Source: Paludisphaera borealis (GTDB lineage Bacteria > Planctomycetota > Planctomycetia > Isosphaerales > Isosphaeraceae). From it: a stretch of DNA of 64,000 nucleotides. The notes under the pieces are model-generated. The model saw only the letters and a list, made by a program, of their open reading frames with translations, was not told the origin of the DNA and searched no databases. Within the stretch, counting starts at the first letter, position 1. Every line of letters starts with the position of its first letter. Of the stretch, positions 34,732 to 43,837 are shown piece by piece. Location: assembly GCF_001956985.1 (NCBI RefSeq), contig NZ_CP019082.1, positions 5,084,001-5,148,000 of the forward strand, written 5' to 3'. The translations under genes were made by a program, and so were the position numbers.

Positions 34732-37464
34732 ATGAGCTATCGAATCAACGGCAAAGCATTCGCGGCGGAACCTCGTCCCGGTCAGTGCTTGCGGACGTTT
34801 GTGCGGGACCTTGGCTGGTTTGGAGTCAAGAAAGGGTGTGACGCCGGCGATTGCGGCGCATGCACGGTCTGGCTCGACGGCAAGCCGGTCCACAGTTGCC
34901 TCGTCCCCGCCTTCCGGGCCGAGGGCCGCGAAGTGACCACGCTTCAGGGGCTTGCCATCGACGGCGGACTCCATCCGATGCAGCAGGCGTTTCTCGACGC
35001 CCAGGCGTTCCAGTGCGGCTTTTGCGCCGCGGGGATGATTATGACGTCGGCGAGCCTCTCCGACGAGCAGAAGACGGACCTCCCGTTCCATCTCAAGGGG
35101 AACCTCTGCCGCTGCACCGGCTATCACTCGATCGAGGACGCCGTTCGGGGCGTCGCTTCCGTCGCTGAGGACAAGGCCGGTCAGGCCTGCGGAGCCAGCC
35201 TCGCCAATCCGAAGGGCGAGGCGATCGTCACCGGCGAGGCGCGCTACACGATGGACGTCGCGATGGACGGGATGCTTCACCTCAAGGTCGTCCGCTCGCC
35301 GCATGCCCACGCACGGATCACGGCCGTCCGCAAGGACAAGGCGCTCGCCGTTCCGGGGGTTCACGCGGTTTTCACCTGGGAGGACGTCCCGAGGCGTGCG
35401 TTCACGACCGCCACGCACGACGACTTCAGCGTCGATCCCAACGACACCTACATGCTCGACGACGTCGCCCGCCACGTCGGTCAGCGGGTCGCCGCCGTGG
35501 TCGCCGAAACCGAAGCCGCCGCGGAACTCGGCTGCCGGCTGGTGGAGATCGACTACGAGCCGCTCCCGGCCGTCTTCGACGCCGATGAAGCGATGCTCCC
35601 CGACGCACCGCATCTCCACGGCGACAAGAACGTCGAATCGCGGATCGAGGACGCCGCGCATAACGTGTTCCGGAAAATCGAGGCCGAGGTCGGTGACGTG
35701 GCCCGGGGATTCGCCGAGGCGGACGCCGTGTATGAAGGCACGTTCTCGATGCCCAAGATCCAGCACGCGCACATGGAGACCCACGGTTCGATCGCCTGGC
35801 GCGCCGAGGACGGCCGCGTCCACGTCCGCACCAGCACCCAGGCGCCTCACCTCGTCAAGCTTAAACTCGCTTATCTGTTCCAGATGTTTCCCCACCAGAT
35901 CCGCGTCTTTTCCGAGCACGTCGGCGGCGGGTTCGGCGGCAAGCAGGAGCTGCTGAGCGAGGACTTGTGCGTCCTGGCCGCGCTGAAGACCGGCCGCCCG
36001 GTGAAGTGGGAATTCACGCGGTCCGAGGAGTTCACCTCGTCGGTCTCGCGTCATCCGATGAAGATCACGATCAAGCTGGGGGCGAAGCGGGACGGCGTCC
36101 TCACGGCGATGCAGATCCATACCGTGTCCAACACGGGAGCCTACGGCAATCACGGCGGCGAGGTCCTTGGCGCGTCGATGAGTTCGTCGATGGCCACCTA
36201 CCGATGCCCCAACAAGAAAGGGACCGGCTATGCGGTCTACACGAACACGCCCCCCTCGGGCGCCTTTCGGGGATACGGGGCGACGCAATCGGCCTTCGCC
36301 ATCGAGTCGGCCATCGACGAACTGGGCCGCAAGCTGGGCGTCGACCCATTCACGATGCGGCGCAGGAACATGATACAGGCGCGCGATCCCGTCCATAGCA
36401 TCTGGCCGACTCCGCACGACAGCGTGATCGGCAGCTACGGGCTGGATCAGTGCCTTGATCTCGTCGAGCAGGCGCTCGCGAGCGGTCGGGGCGAGCAGAA
36501 ACCCTACGGCGACGAATGGCTGGAAGGGCGCGGCGTCGCCATCCACGCGCAGGACACCTCCGCCCCTTCGGAGCACCGCACGGAAGCCCATATGTCGCTG
36601 AAATCCCAGGGGACTTACCACCTCGCGGTGGGTTCCGCGGAATTCGGCAACGGCATCCGCAATGCGCAGCGGCAGGTCGCGGCCGCCGTCTTGAACACGC
36701 GAGCGGCGGCCGTCGCCATGGATTTCTCCGACACGGATCTGACCCCCTACGACACGGGCACCTTCGCCAGCGCCGGCATCAGCGTGGCGACATTGGCGGT
36801 CGAGAGGGCCGCCGAGGCGCTGCGGGAGAGCCTCCTTGAAGCGGCCAGCACGATCTCGAACGAGCCCGTCGAGCGATGTCGCCTCGACGACGAGCACGTG
36901 CGATGCGGCGATCGGTCGCTCACGCTGCGACAACTCTTCGAGGCGGCGCCGCTGCGAGACAAACTCCACGTCGCGCGCAAGGCGTACGGCTCTCCCCGTT
37001 CCACGGTCTTTCAGGCGCATGGTTTTCGGATCGCCGTGCATCGCGTCACGGGCGAAATCCGGATCTTGCAAAGCGTGCAAGCCGTCGACGCCGGCAAGAT
37101 CATCAACCCCATGCAGGCGAGGGGACAGGTTGAGGGGGGGATCGCCCAGGGGATCGGGACGACCCTTTTCGAGCGGATGGTGATCGACGCATCGGGCGTC
37201 GTCGTGAATTCCACCTTCCGGAATTACCGCATCCCCGCCTTCGCCGACATCCCCCGATCCGAGGTCGTCTTCGTCGAGACCCACGATCGCTTCGGTCCCC
37301 TCGGCGCAAAGCCGATCGGCGAGACGCCCATCATTCCCGTCAGCGCCGCCATGGGTAACGCGCTCGCCGACGCGTCGGGCGTTCGCTTTCACAGCCTCCC
37401 CCTGAGCGCCGACCGGATTTTCTCAGGTCTGGCGGAATCGCCAAGAGACTCGGACGCACCATGA
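34732..37464 (+). CDS. Molybdenum hydroxylase: fused 2Fe-2S and molybdopterin-binding subunits
   Basis: A 910-residue enzyme of the xanthine dehydrogenase/aldehyde oxidase family. The N-terminal part carries both 2Fe-2S clusters: Cys36, Cys41, Cys44 and Cys56 (GCDAGDCGACTVWLDG...C), then Cys95, Cys98, Cys126 and Cys128 (CGFCAAGMIM and GNLCRCTGYHS). From about 180 onward is the molybdopterin-binding part, with VGGGFGGKQE, GAFRGYGATQ and the catalytic-Glu region GETPIIPVSAAMGNAL. CO-dehydrogenase-type enzymes usually encode the iron-sulfur part separately, so the fusion is noteworthy. The substrate is a heterocycle or aldehyde, not determined. It overlaps the next gene by 4 bases. Confidence 0.92.
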   Translation: MSYRINGKAFAAEPRPGQCLRTFVRDLGWFGVKKGCDAGDCGACTVWLDGKPVHSCLVPAFRAEGREVTTLQGLAIDGGLHPMQQAFLDAQAFQCGFCAAGMIMTSASLSDEQKTDLPFHLKGNLCRCTGYHSIEDAVRGVASVAEDKAGQACGASLANPKGEAIVTGEARYTMDVAMDGMLHLKVVRSPHAHARITAVRKDKALAVPGVHAVFTWEDVPRRAFTTATHDDFSVDPNDTYMLDDVARHVGQRVAAVVAETEAAAELGCRLVEIDYEPLPAVFDADEAMLPDAPHLHGDKNVESRIEDAAHNVFRKIEAEVGDVARGFAEADAVYEGTFSMPKIQHAHMETHGSIAWRAEDGRVHVRTSTQAPHLVKLKLAYLFQMFPHQIRVFSEHVGGGFGGKQELLSEDLCVLAALKTGRPVKWEFTRSEEFTSSVSRHPMKITIKLGAKRDGVLTAMQIHTVSNTGAYGNHGGEVLGASMSSSMATYRCPNKKGTGYAVYTNTPPSGAFRGYGATQSAFAIESAIDELGRKLGVDPFTMRRRNMIQARDPVHSIWPTPHDSVIGSYGLDQCLDLVEQALASGRGEQKPYGDEWLEGRGVAIHAQDTSAPSEHRTEAHMSLKSQGTYHLAVGSAEFGNGIRNAQRQVAAAVLNTRAAAVAMDFSDTDLTPYDTGTFASAGISVATLAVERAAEALRESLLEAASTISNEPVERCRLDDEHVRCGDRSLTLRQLFEAAPLRDKLHVARKAYGSPRSTVFQAHGFRIAVHRVTGEIRILQSVQAVDAGKIINPMQARGQVEGGIAQGIGTTLFERMVIDASGVVVNSTFRNYRIPAFADIPRSEVVFVETHDRFGPLGAKPIGETPIIPVSAAMGNALADASGVRFHSLPLSADRIFSGLAESPRDSDAP

Positions 37465-38411
37465 GTTCACCGGCCGTCATGATCGCCACTGCAAGAATCC
37501 GTCCCGGCGCCGAGGACGCCTTCGCCGCATGGAAAGGCCGGTATGACGCGGTGGTCGCCGCATTTCCGGGCTTCAACAGCAGCGACGTCTTGCCGCCGGG
37601 AGAGCACGACGACACGTGGACGATCCTGCTGAACTTCGATTCCAAGGAACACGTCACCGCGTGGCAGCAATCCGGCGAACGCGCGGCGATTCTGGCGGAA
37701 CTCACGCCCTTGACGATCGGCGGCGGCCTCGGCGAGGTGATGCAGACGGAATCTCTCGACGCGGAGCGGCCCGGGACGACGGTCACGCAGGTCATCTTCT
37801 CGCAAATCAAGCCCGGCATGGAGGACGGCTACCGCGAGTGGGCCGCCCGGATGCAGCAAGCCCAGGCGCGTTATCCGGGTTATCAAGGAACGTATCTTCA
37901 GCCGCCGGCGCCCGGCGGTTTCCACTGGATCACGATGTTGCGGTTCCAGACGGCCGAGCAGCTGAACGCGTGGATGGCGGCTCCGGAACGGTCCGCCATG
38001 CTCAAGGAGGCCGAGGCGTTCGTCGAAGGCGAGGAGTTGCTGCGGCTCGCGACGTCCTTCCCCGGCTGGGTGCGAATCAACCCCGAAACAGGGAAGGGAC
38101 CGCCGGACTGGATGACGGCCCTGCTCGTGCTCCTCGGCCTGTATCCGGTCGTCGCGCTCGAACTCCTTTACCTGAACCCCTTGCTCGCCGGCCTGGTTCC
38201 AGCACTGGGCGTCTTTATCGGCAACGTGTTGAGCGTGGCGGCGACGAGCTTTCTGACGATGCCGTTCCTTGTTCGGAACTTCGATTGGTGGCTGTTCACG
38301 GACTTGAAACGGAGCGATCGCGCAACCGCGATCGGCCTGGCGATCCTCGCCGCGCTCTTCGCCGTCGAAATCCTATTCTTCGTATGGCTTTTCAAGTGGC
38401 ACTCCGGCTAG
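37461..38411 (+). CDS. Tandem antibiotic-biosynthesis-monooxygenase (ABM) domain membrane protein
   Basis: A 316-residue protein. Two ABM/ferredoxin-like domains occupy about 1-95 (MIATARIRPGAEDAFAAWKGR ... FNSSDVLPP) and 105-205 (VIFSQIKPGMEDGYREWAARM ... YQGTYLQPP). They are followed by three hydrophobic helices at about 220-310, so the domains are membrane-anchored on the cytosolic side. The ATGA overlap with the molybdenum hydroxylase indicates the same operon. Possible roles are oxidation of a quinone-like compound or docking of the hydroxylase to the membrane (inference). Confidence 0.85.
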   Translation: MSSPAVMIATARIRPGAEDAFAAWKGRYDAVVAAFPGFNSSDVLPPGEHDDTWTILLNFDSKEHVTAWQQSGERAAILAELTPLTIGGGLGEVMQTESLDAERPGTTVTQVIFSQIKPGMEDGYREWAARMQQAQARYPGYQGTYLQPPAPGGFHWITMLRFQTAEQLNAWMAAPERSAMLKEAEAFVEGEELLRLATSFPGWVRINPETGKGPPDWMTALLVLLGLYPVVALELLYLNPLLAGLVPALGVFIGNVLSVAATSFLTMPFLVRNFDWWLFTDLKRSDRATAIGLAILAALFAVEILFFVWLFKWHSG

Positions 38412-38476
38412 GCGCGAGGAGCCGGTTGCTTTCGACATGGCCTCGCCGTCGGCGTGGTCGACGGCCGAGCCGAGGC

Positions 38477-39232
38477 TCAGGGGGCGAACGACTGGGCGTC
38501 GCTGGCGGCGGCGGAGGGGGCGAGGGGGGAGGCGGCGACGTCGGCGGCGTCGCGGGGCTTGTCGGTCGCGAGCGCGGGGGAGGCCCCGCCGACGAGGGGG
38601 AGCTGCATGCCGATGAACTCGGGGCTGCGGTAGATCGAGCCGCTCTGGATCGGTCCGACGCCGCCGACGTACACGTCCTTGGCGTTGGACTTCGCCTGCG
38701 ACGTGCCCGAAGTCCAGACGAGCTGGCCGGAGGTTCGGTCGTAAGCGAAAAGAGCCAGCTTGGCGACGGCCTTCTGGTCGCTTTTCTTGACCAGCGAGAT
38801 CTCGGGGATGGTGCCGGTGGGAACGCCCGTGAAGCTTGGCGGGATGGTGGTCTGGGGGATGCCCAGCAGAAAGCTGGAGGCGTCGGTCCCGTACGCGCCG
38901 ATGCGGGCCTCGACGATCCACTGGGCCTGCTCGGGCTTGGCGCGGAGCAAGACCCCTTGCTTGAGCATCGCTTCCTTGAGGCTGGAGACGACCCAGCCCT
39001 GGTCGACGGCCGTCGCGTTGGTGGTGTCGAGGTAGACCGGGACGCCGGTCAGCGGGCGGAAGTCGATCTTCGTCAGGGCGGTGTCCCAGGCGTTGGTGAG
39101 CAAGAGCTGCTCGGTCCCGGTGCGCACGGTGCCAGACGTCTTGGTGGTGCCGCAGCCGGTCGCGGCGGCCGCCATCGCGATGCAAAGGCCCACAAGGGAC
39201 GACGACCGAAATCGGGGGGCGGACGTGTTCAT
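38477..39232 (-). CDS. DUF6655-like lipoprotein
   Basis: A 251-residue lipoprotein: signal peptide with lipobox AAATGC (Cys27), then GTTKTSGTVRTGTEQLLLTNAWD, a run typical of planctomycete DUF6655 proteins. A compact alpha/beta domain continues to about residue 200 (VVSSLKEAMLKQGVLLRAKPE and a GQLVWTSGTSQAKS strand), then a low-complexity Ala/Ser/Pro tail. The role is unknown. It sits convergently with the molybdenum hydroxylase operon. Confidence 0.72.
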   Translation of the reverse strand: MNTSAPRFRSSSLVGLCIAMAAAATGCGTTKTSGTVRTGTEQLLLTNAWDTALTKIDFRPLTGVPVYLDTTNATAVDQGWVVSSLKEAMLKQGVLLRAKPEQAQWIVEARIGAYGTDASSFLLGIPQTTIPPSFTGVPTGTIPEISLVKKSDQKAVAKLALFAYDRTSGQLVWTSGTSQAKSNAKDVYVGGVGPIQSGSIYRSPEFIGMQLPLVGGASPALATDKPRDAADVAASPLAPSAAASDAQSFAP

Positions 39233-39387
39233 ACGCTTCGACTACCGCCTTGAGAGGAACACGGACGACCAGGGACGAACGACAAGCCAGCCCGCCAGCC
39301 GAGGGCGCCTCCCGCGCGGCGAGCGCGGGGGTTCGCCCGCGCTCGCCAGGGGAGGCGTCTGGTCTGGATCGAGTCGGGGCGGCTCGC

Positions 39388-40740
39388 TCAGTTGGGCGAG
39401 CCCGGCGTCGGGGTCACGGCGGCGGGGTTCGCGGCCGGAGCGGCCGGGGCCTTGGCCGGGGTCAGGTGGCCCTTGTCGAACTGGGCGCCGGCGTCGGATG
39501 AGAGGGCGGCGGGCCGAGGGAGCTTCGCCTTGGCGGGGGCCGTGCCGGCCGCAGCGGCCGCCTGAGCCTTGCCGTCGGAGGCCGGGACGCCGTCGGCCGC
39601 GTTGCTCATCAGCTTGACGTCTTTGTCGACCCGGAAGTCGGGATCGTTCTCCTCGTTGGCCATCTGGATCGAGCCGACGAGCTTGTTCTCGATCGCGGCC
39701 TGCTTGATCAACTGCTCGAAGACGACGCCCATCTGCTCCTTGAGCTTCACCTCGTAGATGATCTCATACGTCTTTTTGCGGATGTTCTCATCCTTCAGCG
39801 AGACGTTGGCGATGGCCGGGATGAGGTCTTCGCGGCGCAGCAGGACCCAGGTCGACTCGCTGGCCTGGATCGGGCCGGTGACCTCGCCGTTCTTGGGCTT
39901 GTGCTTGGGGTCCTTGTCGTTGGGGTCGCCGTCGACGAGCTGCTGGAACGCGGCGTCGGCGACGTTCTCGGGGTGCGCGTGGCGGGTGATCGGCTCGGAC
40001 AGGAGGCCGCCGAGCGAGCGGGTGCCCAGGTCCATCGACTGCTCCTGCGCGATCTTTTCGAACCCGCCGGGGTTCTTGCGGAGCGCTTCCCAGATGTCCT
40101 GGGCCTTGGTGATCTTGTCGACCATGATGATCCGGCAGCGGAGCTTGTCGCCGTACTGCGCCTCGAAGGCCTTCTTGAGGTCGTCGGGCGTGACCTGGAC
40201 GAGGCCGGTGCTCAGTTTGCGCAGGGCCAGGGCCGGGTAGATGATGTCGCGGGCGTACTGAAGCGGGCTGATCCCGCGCTCCTTGTCGAGCGTCCGCAGC
40301 CAGGCTTCGCGGCCGATGCCGAAGCGACTGGCCACGTTGTCGATCTCGGCGTCGATCTCGGCGGCGGTGATGTCGAGCTTCCGCGCCTTGAGGGCCTGAT
40401 CGATGATCTGGCGGTTGATCAGGGTCTCGAGGATCTCCTTGCCCTTGCGGGCGACGCACTCGTCGGCGAGCTGCTGTCGCGAGATGATCTGGCCGTTCAC
40501 GATGGCGATCGCGTCGGTGGGGTTGACCGGGACCGCGGTCTCCTTGAGACCGGGGACGTCCGTTATCTGATCGAGCCGGACTTTCGTCTCGGCCGCCTGG
40601 CCGCCGGCAGGGGCCGCCTTGGCCGCGCCGGCCCGCGTCTTACCCGTCGTTTGCTGCGCCTGGGCGGTCGCCGCACCTCCCAGAAGCGTCAGCCCCAACA
40701 CCAGGGCCTTGGCCCTCCGACCGCGATCCTTTGCGATCAT
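39388..40740 (-). CDS. Exported SurA/PpiC-like peptidyl-prolyl isomerase family protein
   Basis: A 450-residue protein from ATG 40740, with GGGAG about 10 bases upstream. A signal peptide (ALVLGLTLLGGAATAQAQ) precedes an Ala/Lys-rich linker. A SurA-N-like chaperone region follows (AIAIVNGQIISRQQLADEC, INRQIIDQALKARKLDITAAEIDAEI), then a rotamase-like region at about 185-310 (VTPDDLKKAFEAQYGDKLR ... IAQEQSMDLGTRSLGGLL). The C-terminal 80 residues are low-complexity Ala/Pro. Such proteins help fold outer-membrane or secreted proteins in the periplasm. Confidence 0.85.
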   Translation of the reverse strand: MIAKDRGRRAKALVLGLTLLGGAATAQAQQTTGKTRAGAAKAAPAGGQAAETKVRLDQITDVPGLKETAVPVNPTDAIAIVNGQIISRQQLADECVARKGKEILETLINRQIIDQALKARKLDITAAEIDAEIDNVASRFGIGREAWLRTLDKERGISPLQYARDIIYPALALRKLSTGLVQVTPDDLKKAFEAQYGDKLRCRIIMVDKITKAQDIWEALRKNPGGFEKIAQEQSMDLGTRSLGGLLSEPITRHAHPENVADAAFQQLVDGDPNDKDPKHKPKNGEVTGPIQASESTWVLLRREDLIPAIANVSLKDENIRKKTYEIIYEVKLKEQMGVVFEQLIKQAAIENKLVGSIQMANEENDPDFRVDKDVKLMSNAADGVPASDGKAQAAAAAGTAPAKAKLPRPAALSSDAGAQFDKGHLTPAKAPAAPAANPAAVTPTPGSPN

Positions 40741-40999
40741 CTCGTTGCGTCTCCCAATCCGTGGTTCGTGTCGAGATTGTCTCAAGTATCCAGACGAAAC
40801 GGCCGGGACTCTAGGTTTTATTCCCTCATCGGTCAACCTCAAGATCGCCCTCCGTTTGGACGGTGCAGGACGGGCCGGCTCCACGCCTGAACCGACCAAC
40901 CCTTCCCCTCCGATCTTCACCGGCCGCCGTTTTTCGCCCACAATGGAGTTGTGGGATAGGCTTGACGCCGTTTCAACCGCGAGGGAAGGAGGGCCGCTC

Positions 41000-41971
41000 A
41001 TGGCCGCCACGACGACGACTCAGGAAGCGAAGAAGATCGACGCCGGCGCCGAGATCGACGAGCTGACGCGCGACGGATTGTACTTCGAGTACAGCCGGGC
41101 CGCCGATCCGCTCAGTTCGGGGGCGATTCCGCGGATTCCCTACGCCGAGTTCCCGGCCTCGCTGCACGAGCAGGGGCCGACGCGGGCGTTGCCCCTGGAC
41201 CTCAGCCGCGAGCTGGGCTGCGCCGGGCCCGCGAGCACTCCGAGCCTGTGCGCCAATTTCGTCCATATCCGGCCGGGCGAGTCGATCGGGCTCCGGCCCA
41301 ACGCCTCGTCGCAGCTTTACTACGTGATCCGGGGCAAGGGGCGGTCGCGGTTCGACGGCCTCAGCTTCCCTTGGGGCGCCGGCGACTTCTTGACCCTGCC
41401 GGCCGGCGGCGAGGCGGTCCACGAGGCCGACGAGGACGCCGCGTTCTACTGGGTCCACGACGAGCCCATGCTTCGTTATTTGGGCGCCCGGGCCGAGTCG
41501 CCGACGTTCCGCCCGACCCTCTACCGCGCCGAAGTCGCCAAGGCCGAGCTGGCCAAGGCCGCCGCCGACCCCCACGCGGCCAACCGCAGCCGCATCAGCG
41601 TCTTGCTGGCCAACCGCGCCTGCGACAAGACCCTGACCGTCACCCCCACCCTCTGGGCGATGTTCGGCATCCTCCCCGTCGCCGCCGTCCAGTTGCCGCA
41701 TCGGCACCAGTCCGTCGCCCTCGACCTGATCCTCGACTGCAAGCCCGGCTGCTACACCCTCGTCGGCCAGGAACTCGACGACCAGGGCCAGATCGTCGAG
41801 CCCGACCGCATGGACTGGAAGCCGGCCTCGGCCTTCGTCACCCCCCCCGGCTACTGGCACGCCCACTACAACGAATCCGGCCAGCCCGCGTACCTCCTGC
41901 CGATCCAGGACGCCGGCCTGCAAACCTACCTCCGCACCCTGGACATCCAGTTCACCAGCCCCAGCCGGTGA
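41000..41971 (+). CDS. Bicupin protein, gentisate-dioxygenase-like
   Basis: A 323-residue protein from ATG 41000, behind a strong AAGGAGG 7 bases away. It has two cupin barrels. The first (about 85-155: LCANFVHIRPGESIGLRPNAS, YYVIRGKGRSRFDG, WGAGDFLTLPAGG) lacks the usual metal-binding histidines. The second (about 230-310: AAVQLPHRHQSVALDLIL, FVTPPGYWHAHYNES) keeps several His residues that could hold iron. The architecture resembles gentisate 1,2-dioxygenase-type bicupins; the actual substrate is unknown. Confidence 0.8.
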   Translation: MAATTTTQEAKKIDAGAEIDELTRDGLYFEYSRAADPLSSGAIPRIPYAEFPASLHEQGPTRALPLDLSRELGCAGPASTPSLCANFVHIRPGESIGLRPNASSQLYYVIRGKGRSRFDGLSFPWGAGDFLTLPAGGEAVHEADEDAAFYWVHDEPMLRYLGARAESPTFRPTLYRAEVAKAELAKAAADPHAANRSRISVLLANRACDKTLTVTPTLWAMFGILPVAAVQLPHRHQSVALDLILDCKPGCYTLVGQELDDQGQIVEPDRMDWKPASAFVTPPGYWHAHYNESGQPAYLLPIQDAGLQTYLRTLDIQFTSPSR

Positions 41972-42087
41972 CGCCCACGGGCGGCCTCCTGATACGAGCC
42001 CGAAGCGTCAGCGAGTGGATCGATTTCGAACGGCCGTCCGGAAATTCACTCTTCGGCGCTTCGCGCTCGTATCAGGACCTGGTCGCC

Positions 42088-42147
42088 GCGATGTTCCATT
42101 TTCATGAGGCCGGGTATCGCTGCGGCGTCATCATGGTTTGGATTCGG
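42088..42147 (+). repeat. 60-nt dispersed repeat, copy 2
   Basis: Aligns without gaps to 43573-43632 in the same orientation, about 73% identical by eye. Shared blocks include GCGATG, CCATTTTC, TGAGGCC and ATGGTT. Its 46-nt core also matches the palindrome at 33553-33598 (minus strand). It accounts for part of the 310-base gap before the next gene; the rest of that gap shows nothing recognisable. Confidence 0.65.
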
Positions 42148-42281
42148 GGCCGTCTTCCTGACGCGGTTACTCGTTGGAATAATCGGAATGATCCGCAGTT
42201 TTTTCTGAGAACGGGGATCCGGCGCATCTTAATCCTTAGAGGCCTCATCGACGACGCCCCCTCTGAGGAGACGCCCGCTCC

Positions 42282-43592
42282 ATGGCTACCGACGCCCAGA
42301 TTCAGGCCAACCGTTCCAACGCCAAAAAAAGCTGTGGGCCGAAATCCGACGAGGGCAAGGCCCGAGCGAGGCTCAACGCCCTGAAACACGGAATGCGCGC
42401 CAAGACCGTCAACCCGATCCTGCCCCATGAAGATCCGGCCGAACTGGAGGCCAAGATCCAGGAGTGGGTCGACGATTACCAGCCGACCAACGCCATCGAA
42501 CGCGAGCTGGTCAGCCGGGCCGCCCGGATCTCCTGGAGCCTCGACCGGGCCGAGCGTTATGAAACCGCCTTGCTCGCCCGTCGAGTCAGAAAGGCGATGC
42601 TCAAATCCAAGGCCAGACGCACCGAGAAGGTCTGCGACCTCGGCCGTAAGCTGTTTTACATGGCGGGAAAACGGCTGTTGCCGACCTCGGGGCCGGCGTG
42701 GTCCGACGACCCCTCGGCCTTCGTCGCCCGGCTCGAAGAATCGCCCGAAGGGGCTCGATGGCTGCTCGACCGCTGGGTCGAAATGCGTTGTCTCATCATC
42801 TCGAACGAGGACTGGACCTTCCTCGATCAGTTCAAATTCGTCCGATTGCTGGGCAAGCAGCCGCTCGCCGCGATCGACGACCCCGAGCTGAACGAAGTCT
42901 TTCTGGCCTGGGAGACGATCGAGGAGAAATGGGGCACCCGGTTCTGGCTCCAGATGCAAGAAATGACCCCCTATGAAGATCCGGCGTTCAGCGCCTGGCG
43001 GGTCTGGCGCGAGATCGTCCCCCGGCCCGAGAGTCCCGAGGCGGGCGTGGCGTTCCTCCGGGGCATCGCCGAGCGCGAAATCGAACGGCTTCAGGATCTG
43101 CTCGTCGCCCTCGAAGAGATCGAGGGGGACGAGGCGCTCGAACTCGCCGAGCAAGCGTCCTTCAGCGCCAGCGACGCCGCCGAGCGGCTCCGACGGTTCC
43201 AGACCGCCCGGACCCGCGAGCTGCTCCGGACCATCGACCTTCTGGCGAAGCTCCGCGCCGCGTCGAAAAAAGCGACGAAGGAAGCCAATCCTCCCGTCAC
43301 CCGGAAGCCGGCCGCTCGGCCGTCGTCGTACCGGTCCGACCCGATCGAGAACCTCGTCGCCGAGGGGATGACCGATTACCTCGCCAAGCTGCTTGAGGCG
43401 GGGGAACAACCTTGCCGAACGCCCAAAAACGGCGCGAAGGAAGCCAATCCGCCGAGCCCGACGGCCGATGGCCGCCCCGCATCGCCCCGCGACGTTCCGG
43501 ATACGGCCCCGAACCGCCAGCGCGTGAATCCCCTCGCAGGCCGCGTCGCGCCCGGGGCCGCACCCTGCCGAGGCGATGCCCCATTTTCGTGA
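42282..43592 (+). CDS. Hypothetical protein of a multicopy 'ANRxNAxxS-GP' family
   Basis: A 436-residue protein. The N-terminus (DAQIQANRSNAKKSCGPKS, then DEGKARARLNALKHGMRAKT) is a recurrent motif of proteins present in many copies in planctomycetes and cyanobacteria, of unknown function. The remainder is helical and charged (about 60-330), with a disordered Pro/Ala/Arg-rich C-terminus. GAGGAG lies about 12 bases before the ATG. The gene is bracketed by two direct copies of a 60-nt repeat, and its stop codon falls inside the downstream copy, so its last codons derive from the repeat. Mobility as a unit is possible (inference). Confidence 0.7.
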   Translation: MATDAQIQANRSNAKKSCGPKSDEGKARARLNALKHGMRAKTVNPILPHEDPAELEAKIQEWVDDYQPTNAIERELVSRAARISWSLDRAERYETALLARRVRKAMLKSKARRTEKVCDLGRKLFYMAGKRLLPTSGPAWSDDPSAFVARLEESPEGARWLLDRWVEMRCLIISNEDWTFLDQFKFVRLLGKQPLAAIDDPELNEVFLAWETIEEKWGTRFWLQMQEMTPYEDPAFSAWRVWREIVPRPESPEAGVAFLRGIAEREIERLQDLLVALEEIEGDEALELAEQASFSASDAAERLRRFQTARTRELLRTIDLLAKLRAASKKATKEANPPVTRKPAARPSSYRSDPIENLVAEGMTDYLAKLLEAGEQPCRTPKNGAKEANPPSPTADGRPASPRDVPDTAPNRQRVNPLAGRVAPGAAPCRGDAPFS

Positions 43593-43632
43593 GGCCCAGT
43601 GTCCCGAAGGCGTGATGATGGTTCGTATTTCG
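43573..43632 (+). repeat. 60-nt dispersed repeat, copy 3
   Basis: Direct-orientation partner of 42088-42147. It contains the TGA stop (43590-43592) of the gene between the two copies. Confidence 0.65.
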
Positions 43633-43837
43633 AATCCATCGGAGACCGAAAAAATTCGTGAAGCGGCCGTTTTCTCGGGGACGGCCCTTGGATTGCGGTA
43701 ACGGGTCGGCTACCTGTATGTGTTGAAGAATCGTGGAGCAACGCGTCGGCGGGTTCAGTCGTTCGAGATCGGCCGCGTCGGCGGTCGGTCCCCGTTCCGA
43801 ACGTTTCTCTTTTGGTGGTCGCACCTTCGGAGTTTGG

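Noticed and set aside
34711-37392. 893-codon minus-strand frame opposite the molybdenum hydroxylase
   Set aside because: Antisense shadow of a GC-rich gene; the plus strand has all cofactor-binding motifs.
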